DNA of 64,000 bases, from positions 124,001-188,000 of the forward strand of contig NZ_JBFCVL010000008.1 of NCBI RefSeq assembly GCF_040712075.1, written 5' to 3'. The position numbers were made by a program, and so were the translations under genes. This DNA is from Fodinicurvata sp. EGI_FJ10296. GTDB taxonomy: Bacteria > Pseudomonadota > Alphaproteobacteria > DSM-16000 > Inquilinaceae. The notes beneath the pieces are model-generated. The model saw only the letters and a list, made by a program, of their open reading frames with translations, did no database searches and was not told where the DNA came from. Shown piece after piece: positions 17,506 to 25,879 of the stretch (the stretch's first letter is position 1; each line of letters opens with the position of its first letter).

Positions 17506-20500
17506 CTAGTTCCGCATGGATTTCGATAACGACGCCGCGCCGACCACCAGACCCGTGCGCATCAGTTTACCCCAACCGACGAGATTGCCGCGAACCGCGG
17601 CCAGCAGCGCCCGGATCGCGATAACGTATAGAAGCTGTCGATACGTAAACCGCTGTATCATCAAGAGAGGCAGCAGACGCCACGCCCTGCGATCTCCGTG
17701 CAGCGCCAGCCCAACACCCGCCGCGAAGAGATCAAACGCCTGAAATACTGCCCAGTAGAGCGCGAGCACAACCAATGTTTCATTGTCGATTCCCGCACCC
17801 GGCGCCATAATCGAGAATAGAAGCGACAGTAACGAGATCACTAATACAAGATCCATGAGCGGCGCGATCAACGTGAAAGCGTATTGGAACATGACGTTTG
17901 GGAGAGTTACGAGCGACACGCCGCCCGGGCGGGCCAGGAATGCGCCGCGGTGCTTGAATGTGACCTGAAGTGTTCCGAACAGCCAGCGGAATCGCTGCTT
18001 CATGAAACTGCCCAGAGTTTGCGGCGCCTCGGTCAACGCCACTGCGGCCGGGGCATTGCAAACGCGCCAGCCCGCCCGTTGGAGTGCAATGGTCAGGTCG
18101 CCGTCTTCGGCGAGCGTATCGCTCGCGTAGCCCCCGACCGAGACGACGGCGGTGCGCCGCCAAGCCCCGATCGCACCCGGCACCACACCGATCGCACTGT
18201 AGAGTTCGAACGCGGTCCGCTCGAGATTCTGGCCAACAATGTATTCAAGGGCCTGAAAGCGTGTCAGCAGATTCATTGTGTTTCCGACAAGAACGGTACC
18301 GGCGACGGCACCGACCTCCGGATCTTTGAACGGCGCCAGAAGGTGGCCGATCGCGTCGGGCCTCAATACGGTGTCGCCATCGATGGCAACGATGACATCG
18401 GCATCGCACATTGCAAAGCCGTGGTTCAGTGCGCTCGCCTTGCCGCCATTTGGCTTGCGCAGCACCTTTACGCGTGCATCCGCGGCAAACGTTTCCTCCA
18501 CGACAGCCGCGGTGCGGTCGGTCGATCCGTCATCAATAACGGTGATGACGAGCTGGTTGGCGACCGTAGCCTCGAGCAGCCCCAGAACCGTGTCGCAGAT
18601 AACCGTCTCTTCGTTGTAAGCGGGCACGAGGACCGCGACACTCCCCTGGAAACCGGCCTGGCACGACCGATCCTGGCGCCTGCGCTGCACGATGGCTGAG
18701 CCTGCGATGAGCACAAGCCGGGCCATTCCGAAGAGGGCCGTGGCAATGAATAGCGTTGGCAGGACGGCAAAGAGGCCGCGAAATACCCGAATTGCCCCGT
18801 CGCGGAGCATCGTGGCGCCCTCAGCCAGAATCGAACCCTCGACCAGCGGCGGCATCAGTGCATCGCGCGGCAGACCGACGAGTTCGTGGGTGGTGACAAA
18901 CCGGTATCCTTCAGCACGCAGTGTGTCGATTATGATCGGCAACGCTTCTACTGTGGGTGTACGATTTCCGCCCGAATCATGCAGCAGGATCGCTTGGCCC
19001 TGCCCGCGACGCACACCATTGACAACCCGTTCCGCGATCTGTTCGGGCGACCATGAGTAGTAATCGTATGCACTAATATCGATGCCGCCGAACAGGTATC
19101 CCATCTCCGATACCGTTGCCCAAAGCGTCGGCGATCGTTCCAGATACTGGTATTGGGTACTCGCGAAGGGGGGCCGGAACAGCAGCGATCCGCGCCCCAA
19201 CTGCGCTTCGAACAGCCGCTGGGTTGCTGTGATCTCCGCCGCAATCAACTCAGCGCCGCGATGGGTGAGATCCGGATGGAAGAACGTATGATTGCCGAAA
19301 TCGTGGCCCTCGGCGACTATGCGCGCCATCAGGTCGGGGTGCGCGAAAGCCGGCGTTCCAACCACGTAGAATGTCGCCTTGACGTCTTTCTGCGCCAGGA
19401 CGTCGAGGATCCGGGGCGTGAAAACCGGATCCGGACCATCGTCGAAAGTGAGCGCCAACACCCTGTCATCGATCGCGGTGTACTGCGCCAGCCTCGCTTG
19501 AAGCGGGACATCTGCCATGACCTGCCCGACGATGAGTCCGAGTCCGTTATGATAGGTCGTGGTTCGGCGACCCTGCGCCCCGGGCCGGGCCGACAGCAGC
19601 GCGCCGCGTGCCGCATCGAGCATACCGTACCCCGCCGGAACCACATTGAGCGACGCCATGCCTTGCGCATCGGGAAGGGCATCGCGGCCAGCGACGTCCC
19701 AGATCCCCTGGTCTTCGAGGCCAAGCCGCCAAACGGCAATTCCCGCCGGTGGCTCGGCAAATACCGCCTTGAGGTGATTGAAGGCGGTCACCGCATCGAG
19801 GTACCAGACGGTACGCGCACCATCCGATGTCGTCCGATATCGAAATCCCGGATTCAGCGTCGCCGGGTCGAAAGATATCGAGGCACCATGGTCATCCGCT
19901 CTCTGCCAGGCCTGCTGCACGGAAATCAGTTCGTCTATTCCGGCCTCTGTCCACTCGCGGCCATAGGATCCAACGGACACGATCAGTTTCTCGCGCGCGA
20001 CCCCGGACCGGTAGTGGGCCAGTTCAGCCTCGAAACGCCCTTGGCTTGCGATCGGACCCGTTCGATCCGAGCCGGCCTGTCCGTGCGTCGGAACGATGAC
20101 GTAGTCGACGGCTCTGGAAAGCTCGCGCAAGTGGCCGGTCGTGGCGAGCGGTGGGGCCATCAGGACCAACCGGCGCCCCTCGGGCGCAAGTGCCCGCCTG
20201 AGCTGGTCCAGAAACATCACTAATGACCTGTGCCCGATACGAGGCGAGTATGGCATCGAAATCGCCACGCCATCGAAATCACCAGCGCGCAGATGCTCCG
20301 CTGTGTCAGCGATGATGCCTGCACGGCGGTCAGGCAATGCCAGCAGCCTGTGCACCTCGTGCGCCGGCAATGCCGTGGACATCACTGGAAAAATCTCCGG
20401 CGGGTCGCGCTCCTGTTGCACCCAGGCATGCGCGTTGCTTGCGCCCGCCGAAGAGCGCAAACCACTCCGCTCCAGTTCGAACCAATCCGGCAGTAGGATA

Positions 20501-20844
20501 TCAATCCGCGCCGCATTTCGCTTGAGCGACGGAAAGGCTTCAACATCGGCTTCCGAATAGAACGCGAGCCGCAAGGCACCGCGCGCCGCATTTTGCACCC
20601 CGCGTTCCCGGCCCGGGACCAAAGCAGGTTCGTCTGGGCTGCCACGCAGAGGAAAATTCGAATGCATCTCGCCCGAGCTATTATCTCTATGTTGCATCTC
20701 GGGGAAATTCGGTCCATAAATCACGCCGATCACAATTGCCGAAATGCCAAAAATAATCAGCATCACAAAAAATGCTATAACGATATTTGTCACTCTCGTG
20801 CGAATACCAGACCTATCAATAAATACTGGCAGTTTCTCTCGCAC
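17506..20844 (-). CDS. Trifunctional exopolysaccharide synthase: GH18-like / polysaccharide deacetylase / GT2 glycosyltransferase
   Basis: A 1112-residue membrane protein. Order: transmembrane helix (18-44); GH18-like barrel (about 85-400) whose catalytic motif is degenerate (DGVAISMP at 191-198, no Glu); CE4 deacetylase (about 460-650) with metal Asp in TFDDGPD (466-472), H519/H523 in NHTFFHP, RPPF at 557 and LLHDSG; helices near 690-715; GT2 domain (735-960) with DDGSTD (771), DGD (822), EDGD (913) and QRFRW (950-954); and C-terminal helices (980-1100). GT2 with Q-x-x-R-W makes processive beta-linked polymers; with CE4 the product is probably a partly deacetylated GlcNAc polymer. First gene of the EPS operon. 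Confidence 0.87.
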   Translation of the reverse strand: MREKLPVFIDRSGIRTRVTNIVIAFFVMLIIFGISAIVIGVIYGPNFPEMQHRDNSSGEMHSNFPLRGSPDEPALVPGRERGVQNAARGALRLAFYSEADVEAFPSLKRNAARIDILLPDWFELERSGLRSSAGASNAHAWVQQERDPPEIFPVMSTALPAHEVHRLLALPDRRAGIIADTAEHLRAGDFDGVAISMPYSPRIGHRSLVMFLDQLRRALAPEGRRLVLMAPPLATTGHLRELSRAVDYVIVPTHGQAGSDRTGPIASQGRFEAELAHYRSGVAREKLIVSVGSYGREWTEAGIDELISVQQAWQRADDHGASISFDPATLNPGFRYRTTSDGARTVWYLDAVTAFNHLKAVFAEPPAGIAVWRLGLEDQGIWDVAGRDALPDAQGMASLNVVPAGYGMLDAARGALLSARPGAQGRRTTTYHNGLGLIVGQVMADVPLQARLAQYTAIDDRVLALTFDDGPDPVFTPRILDVLAQKDVKATFYVVGTPAFAHPDLMARIVAEGHDFGNHTFFHPDLTHRGAELIAAEITATQRLFEAQLGRGSLLFRPPFASTQYQYLERSPTLWATVSEMGYLFGGIDISAYDYYSWSPEQIAERVVNGVRRGQGQAILLHDSGGNRTPTVEALPIIIDTLRAEGYRFVTTHELVGLPRDALMPPLVEGSILAEGATMLRDGAIRVFRGLFAVLPTLFIATALFGMARLVLIAGSAIVQRRRQDRSCQAGFQGSVAVLVPAYNEETVICDTVLGLLEATVANQLVITVIDDGSTDRTAAVVEETFAADARVKVLRKPNGGKASALNHGFAMCDADVIVAIDGDTVLRPDAIGHLLAPFKDPEVGAVAGTVLVGNTMNLLTRFQALEYIVGQNLERTAFELYSAIGVVPGAIGAWRRTAVVSVGGYASDTLAEDGDLTIALQRAGWRVCNAPAAVALTEAPQTLGSFMKQRFRWLFGTLQVTFKHRGAFLARPGGVSLVTLPNVMFQYAFTLIAPLMDLVLVISLLSLLFSIMAPGAGIDNETLVVLALYWAVFQAFDLFAAGVGLALHGDRRAWRLLPLLMIQRFTYRQLLYVIAIRALLAAVRGNLVGWGKLMRTGLVVGAASLSKSMRN

Positions 20845-21347
20845 TACACACCACCAATATTCTGTATCCTCGATTATAATGATTACAAAATTTTATTACT
20901 TTCACATGATATTATCCTTAGTACACAAAACTGTCCGTCAACGACAAATTTCTTGAACTCTAAAAAATAATTTCAATGAATTTACGCCAGTTATTAAAAA
21001 GCGTTCGCAGTATGACAATATGCCCGATATTGAGGGCACGATCCGACAAAGATGGAACGACACCTTAAATACGACCAAAACGCGTGCCCCTCGGAATGCA
21101 GTCAATTTTTTTGCATAGTTCGTTAGTAAACTATTAGATATTCCATTAAAGTGCAATATATTTATCCGAAGCGCAGATCCCCGCCAGCCTTGTTAACTGT
21201 AACCACTTAACGCCCGAGCAGTTTGAAAATTATAAATAAATAATGAACTTTATAACAATATACTTCTGCAATCGGCACAAGACGCACTCGCGTCAAGATC
21301 CGCATGGGATCGGGCGCCAAAAGAAATGCAGCATTCTGATATCACCA
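20845..21347. promoter_or_regulatory. AT-rich region upstream of the exopolysaccharide operon
   Basis: About 500 bases without a gene, strikingly AT-rich in a GC-rich window; the low GC continues into the first 200 bases of the synthase gene. On the minus strand a perfect TATAAT (20878 to 20873) lies about 30 bases before the synthase ATG without a good -35 box. A hairpin TGCCC-8-GGGCA is at 21021-21038. This is the likely promoter and regulatory region of the EPS operon. No ORF with a plausible protein was seen. Confidence 0.55.
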
Positions 21348-23582
21348 CTACCGGGCGGCCGGTTCTTCCCGCGCGCCCCCGACGATGCGTTCAAGCATCA
21401 CCGATGCAAGGTCTGCACGAGCTTGCGGCGTTTTCTCGACCAGATCGAGCAGCACCTGACGGGAGATGACGAGCAGGTCGACGGCCTCGCCGGTCGCAGC
21501 GGTTACCGTCGCAGTGCGCGGCCGGGATTCCAGGATGCCGATCTCGCCGAAGAATTCGCCAGGGCCCAGCGTCGCGACGACTTCGGCGGTGCTTGGCCCG
21601 GGGCCAATCCCGGCCCCGGCCTCTGGGGCGACCGAAACGTCGACGCGGCCGGTCAGGACGATATAGAAGTTCTCCGCCTCGTCGCCCTGGCGGATGATCA
21701 CCTCGCCCGCGGGAACGGTCTGGATATCGCCGGCGCCGATCAGCGACTTGACCTTGTCGGCGCCAAGGCTGGGTAGCGCCTGCTGCGCGCGGTCGGCCAG
21801 ATAGCGCTGGCGGACGCTGGCCGCGATTTCGCCGGGCACCAGATCGCTGTCGCGCACGATCGCCATAAAGTCGTCGCGCTGCATTTCCAGCACAACGACA
21901 TCGCTTGACGCCCGACAATTCGCAGTGCGCCGTCCCTCGCCCAGCAGTCCGATTTCACCGAACGCCGCACCGGCCGACAATACAGCCAGCGGCCGCTCCT
22001 CGCGTCCGGCCGAGACCTTAATGGTGCCGTCGACCAGAACATAGAACGCCTCGGCAGTGTCGCCCTGCCGCAGGATCAGGCTGCCGGAATTGAACCGCCG
22101 CTCCTGCACCCGGCCGAGCCGCTCGCGCAGCAGCGGATCGCGCAACCGGTCGCCGCCGAACAGCTCCTCCAGAGCATTGGCCGCCAGTTTCCAACGGTCG
22201 GCGCCGCCGGATTCCTGGTCGGTGCGTTCCTCGGTGAACCGAATGCGAAAGCGATTGTCCGGACCGGGAAGCGGCGACAGCACCGTGCGCAGCGGATCGC
22301 CTTCCGGCACCATCACCATTTCGCGGCGATGGATGATCCGGCTGACCGTGCACAGCACCAGCGTTTCGACCAGCCCGACCGCCGGACAGAGCCGTCGGCC
22401 GAAACCATAGGGTGCATAGGCGCCGCGTTGCTTGTGCTCGTTGCGGGGCGCGCGGCAGCGGTCCGGTTCGAAGCGGTCGGGTTGCGGATAGAAGTTGGGC
22501 GCATAATGGGCGGGCACCCCGGTATAGACGCAGAACAACCCCTTTTCGACGGCGTGACCGTTGAAGGCGAAGGATTCGTCGACCATGAACGGCATGCCCA
22601 GGGAAACCGGGTGAAGCCGCATGGACTCCTTCAGCGCGCCACGCAGGACACTCATTCCGCGCAGGCCGAGGCTGTCCGGCGGTCCGGCGGCATAGATGCT
22701 CGCGACTTCCTCGCGCACCCGGGCATAGGCTTCGGGATTCGACAACAGGTCGTGAAGCAGGAACGAGATCGTCCGGTTCATGTAAATGATCGTGCCGATG
22801 ATGCCATACTGGATCGTCGCGATCAGATCGTTGCGGGCCAGCGGTTCGCCGTCATCGGTTCGGGCGTCCATCAGGGCATCCAGGATCGTATAGGGCATGC
22901 CGTGATCGGCCGGACGGCGTTCATAGCTGTCCAGTACGCTCTCGATCATCGCGATTACCTCGGCCCGCGCCTTTTTGTAGGCCGGCAGCCGGGCCGACCA
23001 TTTCGGCCATTTCTTGACGCCAATATTCATGACCCAATGTGCATATTTCTGTGCCGACTCGTAGTGTGCGGCCAGGCTTTCCCCGCACATCAGACGGCTG
23101 TATTCGTCAAAGGCGATTCGGGTCGTGAAGTCCATGACCGAGACTTCGGCGGCCTTACCCCGGCCGGGCGGGTGTTGGTCGAGCGCCGTATCGACGGCGG
23201 CGATGATCTGCCCAATGAACTCCGACGCCAGTTGGCGCGAGAACGCGATCCGGGCCTGCCCTCGCAGATGCTGAAACGTGCCAAGCGGCTCGCTGAGCAG
23301 CACGACGCCGCCCACTTCCTCGTCCATCGCACCGAAAAAGGCCCGTCGGCTGAGCCCCTTCTCGTTCGATTTGGTGAAATGGTCCAGCGCCTCGGCCCCG
23401 GCAAGGACGGTGTAGTCCTTGAACAGGAAATTGATCTTGAACACCGGGCCGTGTTGGCGATAGGCATCGATGAAATAGGTTTTCGTGTCTTTGGTCAGCA
23501 GGTCCAGCGTATTGCCGAGCAGCGGCAGGCCGGGCAGACGGGGCGGCGGCGGAAGATCGGCGGCGGTTTGCGGCTTTGACAT
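21348..23582 (-). CDS. Cytochrome P450 fused to two C-terminal cyclic-nucleotide-binding domains
   Basis: A 744-residue cytoplasmic protein. Residues 1-450 are a P450: E319-S-M-R322 (ExxR), PDRFEPDRC, and the haem loop GFGRRLCPAVG with ligand Cys399. The I-helix (about 255-280) lacks the usual acid-Thr pair. Then come two cNMP domains, about 483-580 and 606-710, each with a phosphate-binding cassette: FGEIGLLGEGRRTA (541-554) and FGEIGILESRPRTATV (678-693), retaining the Glu and Arg that bind cyclic nucleotide. Start 23582 has AAGGAGA six bases upstream; the in-frame ATG at 23687 adds an unsupported stretch. No reductase domain. A nucleotidyl cyclase gene is divergent 213 bases away, suggesting that cyclic nucleotide controls this P450. 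Confidence 0.9.
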   Translation of the reverse strand: MSKPQTAADLPPPPRLPGLPLLGNTLDLLTKDTKTYFIDAYRQHGPVFKINFLFKDYTVLAGAEALDHFTKSNEKGLSRRAFFGAMDEEVGGVVLLSEPLGTFQHLRGQARIAFSRQLASEFIGQIIAAVDTALDQHPPGRGKAAEVSVMDFTTRIAFDEYSRLMCGESLAAHYESAQKYAHWVMNIGVKKWPKWSARLPAYKKARAEVIAMIESVLDSYERRPADHGMPYTILDALMDARTDDGEPLARNDLIATIQYGIIGTIIYMNRTISFLLHDLLSNPEAYARVREEVASIYAAGPPDSLGLRGMSVLRGALKESMRLHPVSLGMPFMVDESFAFNGHAVEKGLFCVYTGVPAHYAPNFYPQPDRFEPDRCRAPRNEHKQRGAYAPYGFGRRLCPAVGLVETLVLCTVSRIIHRREMVMVPEGDPLRTVLSPLPGPDNRFRIRFTEERTDQESGGADRWKLAANALEELFGGDRLRDPLLRERLGRVQERRFNSGSLILRQGDTAEAFYVLVDGTIKVSAGREERPLAVLSAGAAFGEIGLLGEGRRTANCRASSDVVVLEMQRDDFMAIVRDSDLVPGEIAASVRQRYLADRAQQALPSLGADKVKSLIGAGDIQTVPAGEVIIRQGDEAENFYIVLTGRVDVSVAPEAGAGIGPGPSTAEVVATLGPGEFFGEIGILESRPRTATVTAATGEAVDLLVISRQVLLDLVEKTPQARADLASVMLERIVGGAREEPAAR

Positions 23583-23795
23583 AGTGTCTCCTTCATCCTG
23601 AACAGGCCGCCGATACGGCCGCGCGACATCCCATCCCAACCAGAAAAGATTCCGCAATTCAACCAAATATGCTTGAATGCTCTGCATAATGAGAGCAATT
23701 ACAGCGCGTTAAATGGCCGCCCCCGGCTTTCACCAATTCTTCACCTGGCTGGATTATGCTCCGCCCTGATCTTTTCGATTAAGTGAATATCTGCA
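23583..23795. promoter_or_regulatory. Shared divergent promoter region of P450-cNBD and cyclase genes, with a perfect inverted repeat
   Basis: The 213 bases carry promoters for both directions. A perfect inverted repeat TGCTCT-N8-AGAGCA is at 23678-23697, the size of a typical dimer operator. Local sequence around it is AT-richer. It does not match the CRP consensus TGTGA-N6-TCACA. -10-like elements (TTATGC near 23752 on the plus strand) are weak. Confidence 0.45.
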
Positions 23796-25871
23796 ATGGC
23801 CTCTTCTGCCCCCTCATCCTCCACCGGTCACCCGGCGACGCTTCGCCCCGGCACCGAAGGCGAATGGGCGGCTCTGATCGAGGCACAGATCGGCGAGGGT
23901 CAGTTCTTCCTTGCCTACGACACCTACCGCGAGGCCGTCCACCACTGGCCAGACAGTCTGCGTCTGAGGCTTCAGGGAGTGCTGGCGCTGCTGCGCGGCG
24001 GGGCGATCGAAGAGGCTCAGCGGGCGCTCCAGCCACTGGAAATGCGGCTGGAAACCCGTCGCCAGCGACAGCGCCGCGTCGCTGTCGCCCTTCGCCGGGC
24101 ATTGGCGGATCCGCACGACGACGAAGGCATTGCGCTGACGATCGCGGAGCTGCAAGCGGCCGCCCGCCCCGACGCGCCCGATCTCGAAACGCCGGAAACG
24201 CTGCGCCTGATCATCGAGATCCAGATCGAAATCTGGGTGCGGCTGGGCGAGCGCCACCATATCGAACATGGCCGCGACATTGCCGAAGACGCCTATCAGA
24301 CAACCGGATCGGCCTATGACGGCATCACGGCCGCCGTCCTCATGGCGATGACCGGCGACGTCGACAAGGCGCGCACGCTGGCGGCGCGGGTCCGCGACGA
24401 GGATGCTCCGGCCGACGGCGGCGATGCCGAGTTTCTGCGCTATCACATCACGCGCGGCACGGCGTCCCTCGTTCTGGGCGAGACCGATGCCGCCGTGGCG
24501 GCCTTCGGCCGCGCCGTGGACGAAACGGCGCGCCATTATCCGACCGTCATCGGTCTGCTGGACCGCCTGGACCTGATCGCCCATGCCGGCATCGACGTCC
24601 CCAGGGCCGTTACTGATCTGTTGCGGCTCCCCCGGACGGCAATTTTCGCCGGGCAGCCGCTGGATCATCCCGATGCGGAGACACCCACCTTCCCGGTCTG
24701 GGCCGAAAACCGCGTCGCCGAAGCAATCCGCGAACGGCTCGCCGCGCTCGACATCGAAGTCGGCTACTGCGGTGCAAGCGCCGGATCGGATCTGCTGTTC
24801 ATCGAGGCCATGCTCGATCGCGGCGCAGAGGTCCATGTCTTCCTGCCTTTTGCCTTCGATGATTTCGTCGCCCACCGCGTTGCCTATGCCGGCGGAACCT
24901 GGGAACGCCGGTTTCGCAATGCGATGAAGCTGGTGACGTCGGTCACCTACGCGACCGAAGAGCCGTATCTGGGCCACGATGTTCTGCTGCGATACAACAA
25001 CACACTGATCGAGGGGGTGGCGCGGGTTCAGTCCATCATGCGCCGCACCCAGCCGGAGCTGATCGTCGTCTGGGATCACGAAGCGTCGACCGGCCCCGGC
25101 AGCACCGCCGATTTCATGGACGGCTGGCCCGACATCACCCGCCTTCACCTGATCGACCTGGACGATGCGCGCGCGGCCGCCGAACCGCCGATGGCGCCGC
25201 CGCCAGCCCGGCCCGGCTTCAAGACCGGCCGTCAGTCCGGCACAAGTGACCGGCGCGTGGCGGGCGAGCCGCCGGCCGGCCCCCACCGCGTCATCCGGAC
25301 CATGCTGTTCGCCGACATGGCCGGCTATAGCCGGATGGGCGACGGCGAATTGCCGGGATTGTGGGAGGGTCTTGGCGGCATTGCCGACGCGGTCGGCCAT
25401 CACGCCCGGTCGCTGACCCTGATCGAAAGCTGGGGCGACGCGATCTATGCAGTTATGCAGACGGCCACCGCCCTGGCCGATTATGCCTTCGCGCTACTGA
25501 TGGCCATCGACGCCCACCGCCGCAAGCACCAGGACGAAGCGGACACCATTCCGCTGCTGGAACTCCGGGTGGCCCTGCATGCCGGGCCGGTCTACCAGGG
25601 CATAAACCCGTTGACCGGGCGCGATATCGTCTATGGCAGCCAGGTCAGCCGCGCAGCACGGATCGAGCCGGTTTCGCTGGCCGGCCATGTCTATGCCTCG
25701 CAGCAGTTCGTGGCGATGCTGGTGTCCGAGCAGAACGCCGAGCGTCATGCCGCCGAAGCGACCGGCGGCACCTTCCGCGACAGCTATGCCTGCGAGTATA
25801 TCGGCAACCTGTCGCTGGCCAAGAACTATGGCCGCCAGCCTATCTACCGGATACGGCGGCTGGCGGAATAG
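23796..25871 (+). CDS. TPR-type class III nucleotidyl cyclase with an internal Rossmann-like domain
   Basis: A 691-residue soluble protein. Residues 1-300 are helical repeats (TPR-like: AYDTYREAVHHWPDSLRLRLQG, and GETDAAVAAFGRAVDE). Residues 315-460 form a Rossmann-like module with CGASAGSDLLFIEAML and EVHVFLPFAFDDFV. After a Pro-rich linker comes a class III cyclase domain (500-691): metal Asp507 in LFADMAGYS and Asp548 in ESWGDAIY; Glu544 sits where adenylate cyclases carry Lys; Ser618 replaces the usual Asn, and Arg622 is kept. Product (cAMP, cGMP or other) cannot be fixed. Divergent from the P450 with two cyclic-nucleotide domains. No clear ribosome site before ATG 23796. Confidence 0.82.
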   Translation: MASSAPSSSTGHPATLRPGTEGEWAALIEAQIGEGQFFLAYDTYREAVHHWPDSLRLRLQGVLALLRGGAIEEAQRALQPLEMRLETRRQRQRRVAVALRRALADPHDDEGIALTIAELQAAARPDAPDLETPETLRLIIEIQIEIWVRLGERHHIEHGRDIAEDAYQTTGSAYDGITAAVLMAMTGDVDKARTLAARVRDEDAPADGGDAEFLRYHITRGTASLVLGETDAAVAAFGRAVDETARHYPTVIGLLDRLDLIAHAGIDVPRAVTDLLRLPRTAIFAGQPLDHPDAETPTFPVWAENRVAEAIRERLAALDIEVGYCGASAGSDLLFIEAMLDRGAEVHVFLPFAFDDFVAHRVAYAGGTWERRFRNAMKLVTSVTYATEEPYLGHDVLLRYNNTLIEGVARVQSIMRRTQPELIVVWDHEASTGPGSTADFMDGWPDITRLHLIDLDDARAAAEPPMAPPPARPGFKTGRQSGTSDRRVAGEPPAGPHRVIRTMLFADMAGYSRMGDGELPGLWEGLGGIADAVGHHARSLTLIESWGDAIYAVMQTATALADYAFALLMAIDAHRRKHQDEADTIPLLELRVALHAGPVYQGINPLTGRDIVYGSQVSRAARIEPVSLAGHVYASQQFVAMLVSEQNAERHAAEATGGTFRDSYACEYIGNLSLAKNYGRQPIYRIRRLAE

Positions 25872-25879
25872 CGCACCCG

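Noticed and set aside
23583-23687. Longer N-terminus for the P450 fusion starting at ATG 23687
   Set aside because: The internal ATG at 23582 has AAGGAGA at ideal spacing and begins a normal proline-rich P450 N-terminus; the extra 35 residues have no support.
23678-23697. CRP/FNR operator upstream of the cyclase
   Set aside because: The dyad TGCTCT-N8-AGAGCA does not fit TGTGA-N6-TCACA or TTGAT-N4-ATCAA.
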